Positions 6,175 to 7,078 of a stretch of DNA of 7,078 nt are shown here, piece after piece (position 1 is the stretch's first letter; each line of letters opens with the position of its first letter). Location: the NCBI GenBank assembly GCA_028694875.1, contig JAQVKB010000053.1, positions 1 to 7,078 of the forward strand. Direction: 5' to 3'. The translations under genes and the position numbers were made by a program. The stretch is from Candidatus Izemoplasmatales bacterium (lineage in GTDB: Bacteria; Bacillota_I; Bacilli_A; Izemoplasmatales; Hujiaoplasmataceae). The notes below the pieces were generated by a model that made no database searches, was not told where the DNA came from, and saw only the letters and a program-made list of their open reading frames with translations.

Positions 6175-7078
6175 TCATCTTTACGAAGAGGAGAGTTTTG
6201 CGTCTCAAAAGATCGACTGGAGCGTATGGAAAAAAATCTTTAGTTATATGGCGCCCTTGAAGCGTCAAGTCCTTTATAGTATCATCGCCATGAGCGTGCT
6301 CGCGGCGACAGACGTCATCTATCCCTACATCGCAAGGTTTGCGATTGATTACATCATCGAACCGAATGTGACGGCGGGAACCCAAGATTTATCACAACTC
6401 AAATATTATATTCTCGCTTATTCTGTCTTTATGGTGATTCAAGCCGTGATGGTGTATTGGTTTATCCTCAAAGCCGGTCGCGTTCAAACCGAACTCGCCT
6501 ACACCATTCGCGATCGTGCTTTCACGCACCTTCAAGAATTGCCATTCTCGTATTACGACCGTACTCGTGTGGGTTGGATCATGGCGCGGATGACCTCGGA
6601 TTCGAGAAACTTATCCGAAATTCTTTCATGGGGCGTCATCGATTTCTCCTGGGGACTGTTTTTGATGATTATCTTGATCATCGCGATGCTCATCATCAAC
6701 TTCAAGCTGGCGTTGATTACGATTGCGATTGTGCCGATTTTGATGCTGGTCTCGACGTATTTCCGGAAGTTCATTCTCAAAGCGTATCGATCGATTCGCA
6801 AAGTGAACTCGAAGATTACGGGAGCGTTCAACGAAGGCATTACGGGCGCGATTACAACGAAAACGTTAGTCCTTGAAGAATCCAATTTCAAAGATTTTGA
6901 TGGATTGACTTCGGATATGCGCCGTCAATCCGTACGTGCCGCGATCATTCAAGGGATGTATTTCCCAACCGTGATTATCTTGATTGCGATTGCGACAGGA
7001 TTTATTTACTACACTGGTGGTAATATGGTCGCGACATCGGTCATTACCGTAGGGACATTATGGTTGTTTACGAGTTAC
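6167..7078 (+). CDS. ABC half-exporter, partner subunit (partial, 3' end beyond window)
   Basis: An open frame runs from the ATG at 6167 to the last base, 304 codons without a stop, so roughly the first half of a protein of about 600 residues is present. It overlaps the preceding gene by 8 bases (ATGGATGA), with AAGGTG at 6155-6160 as ribosome binding site. After an acidic start (MDDHLYEEES) there is an exporter-type membrane domain with helices at about 36-58, 80-101, 157-178, 180-197 and 266-283, and the start of a sixth near 293. LPFSYYDRTRVGWIMARMTSD (from about 125) is the conserved stretch between helices 2 and 3, and ITVGTLWLF leads into the sixth helix. The ATPase domain is outside the window. 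The overlap implies coupled translation and assembly as a heterodimer with the upstream subunit; by family pattern this one should carry the true catalytic Glu. Confidence 0.92.
   Translation, partial: MDDHLYEEESFASQKIDWSVWKKIFSYMAPLKRQVLYSIIAMSVLAATDVIYPYIARFAIDYIIEPNVTAGTQDLSQLKYYILAYSVFMVIQAVMVYWFILKAGRVQTELAYTIRDRAFTHLQELPFSYYDRTRVGWIMARMTSDSRNLSEILSWGVIDFSWGLFLMIILIIAMLIINFKLALITIAIVPILMLVSTYFRKFILKAYRSIRKVNSKITGAFNEGITGAITTKTLVLEESNFKDFDGLTSDMRRQSVRAAIIQGMYFPTVIILIAIATGFIYYTGGNMVATSVITVGTLWLFTSY

Noticed and set aside
6457..6876. A 139-codon plus-strand frame, and a minus-strand frame at 6553-6891, near the window end
   Set aside because: Both overlap the open-ended exporter gene beginning at 6167, whose translation matches an ABC exporter membrane domain; the shadow frames read as low-complexity His/Arg/Asp-rich or featureless peptides.

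Overview
The window reads as an ordinary chromosomal segment of a Gram-positive-type bacterium, most likely Bacillota or a close relative among the Bacilli and walled mollicute-like lineages. The reasons are strong Shine-Dalgarno sites (AAAGGAAGTGAT, AAAGGAGAGG, AAAGGAGTGATC), moderate G+C, tight gene packing with every gene on the plus strand, and protein families typical of that group: an ABC-F factor with a C-terminal coiled coil, an ArgRS with an 'FSIGH' signature, and a paired ABC half-exporter operon. TGG is used for Trp and TGA and TAG are used as stops with no in-frame TGA, so the standard bacterial code applies and a Mycoplasma or Spiroplasma type code does not. I cannot name the genus from the sequence alone.

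Layout: positions 1-123 hold a T-rich tract, perhaps the tail of an upstream terminator, then a promoter candidate and the leader of an ABC-F ATPase gene (124-1971). A short gap of 60 bases carries an extended -10 promoter candidate ahead of a Nudix hydrolase gene (2032-2544). After 27 bases follows argS (2572-4281; the ATG at 2572 is preferred to the upstream GTG at 2563, which lies inside the ribosome binding site). A 48-base gap with several possible RNA folds separates argS from two ABC half-exporter genes that overlap by 8 bases: a complete 614-residue subunit (4330-6174) and the first 304 codons of its partner (6167 to the window end), which has no stop codon in the window.

The genes fall into a translation-related block (ABC-F ribosome-associated ATPase, arginyl-tRNA synthetase, with a Nudix enzyme between them) and an export block. 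The first exporter subunit has Asp where the catalytic Glu normally follows Walker B, which together with the overlapping second gene indicates a heterodimeric exporter with one degenerate ATP site, like TM287/288, LmrCD and BmrCD. No rRNA, tRNA, CRISPR array, insertion sequence, prophage gene or attachment site is visible, and no gene-free stretch exceeds 300 bases.

I see no clear undescribed system here. The points most worth a second look are the argS-exporter junction, where a CCTCG just after the argS stop can pair with the exporter's ribosome binding site and overlaps a TGTGA/TCACA dyad; the degenerate ATP site prediction; and a possible 16-codon leader ORF that ends inside the ABC-F ribosome binding site.
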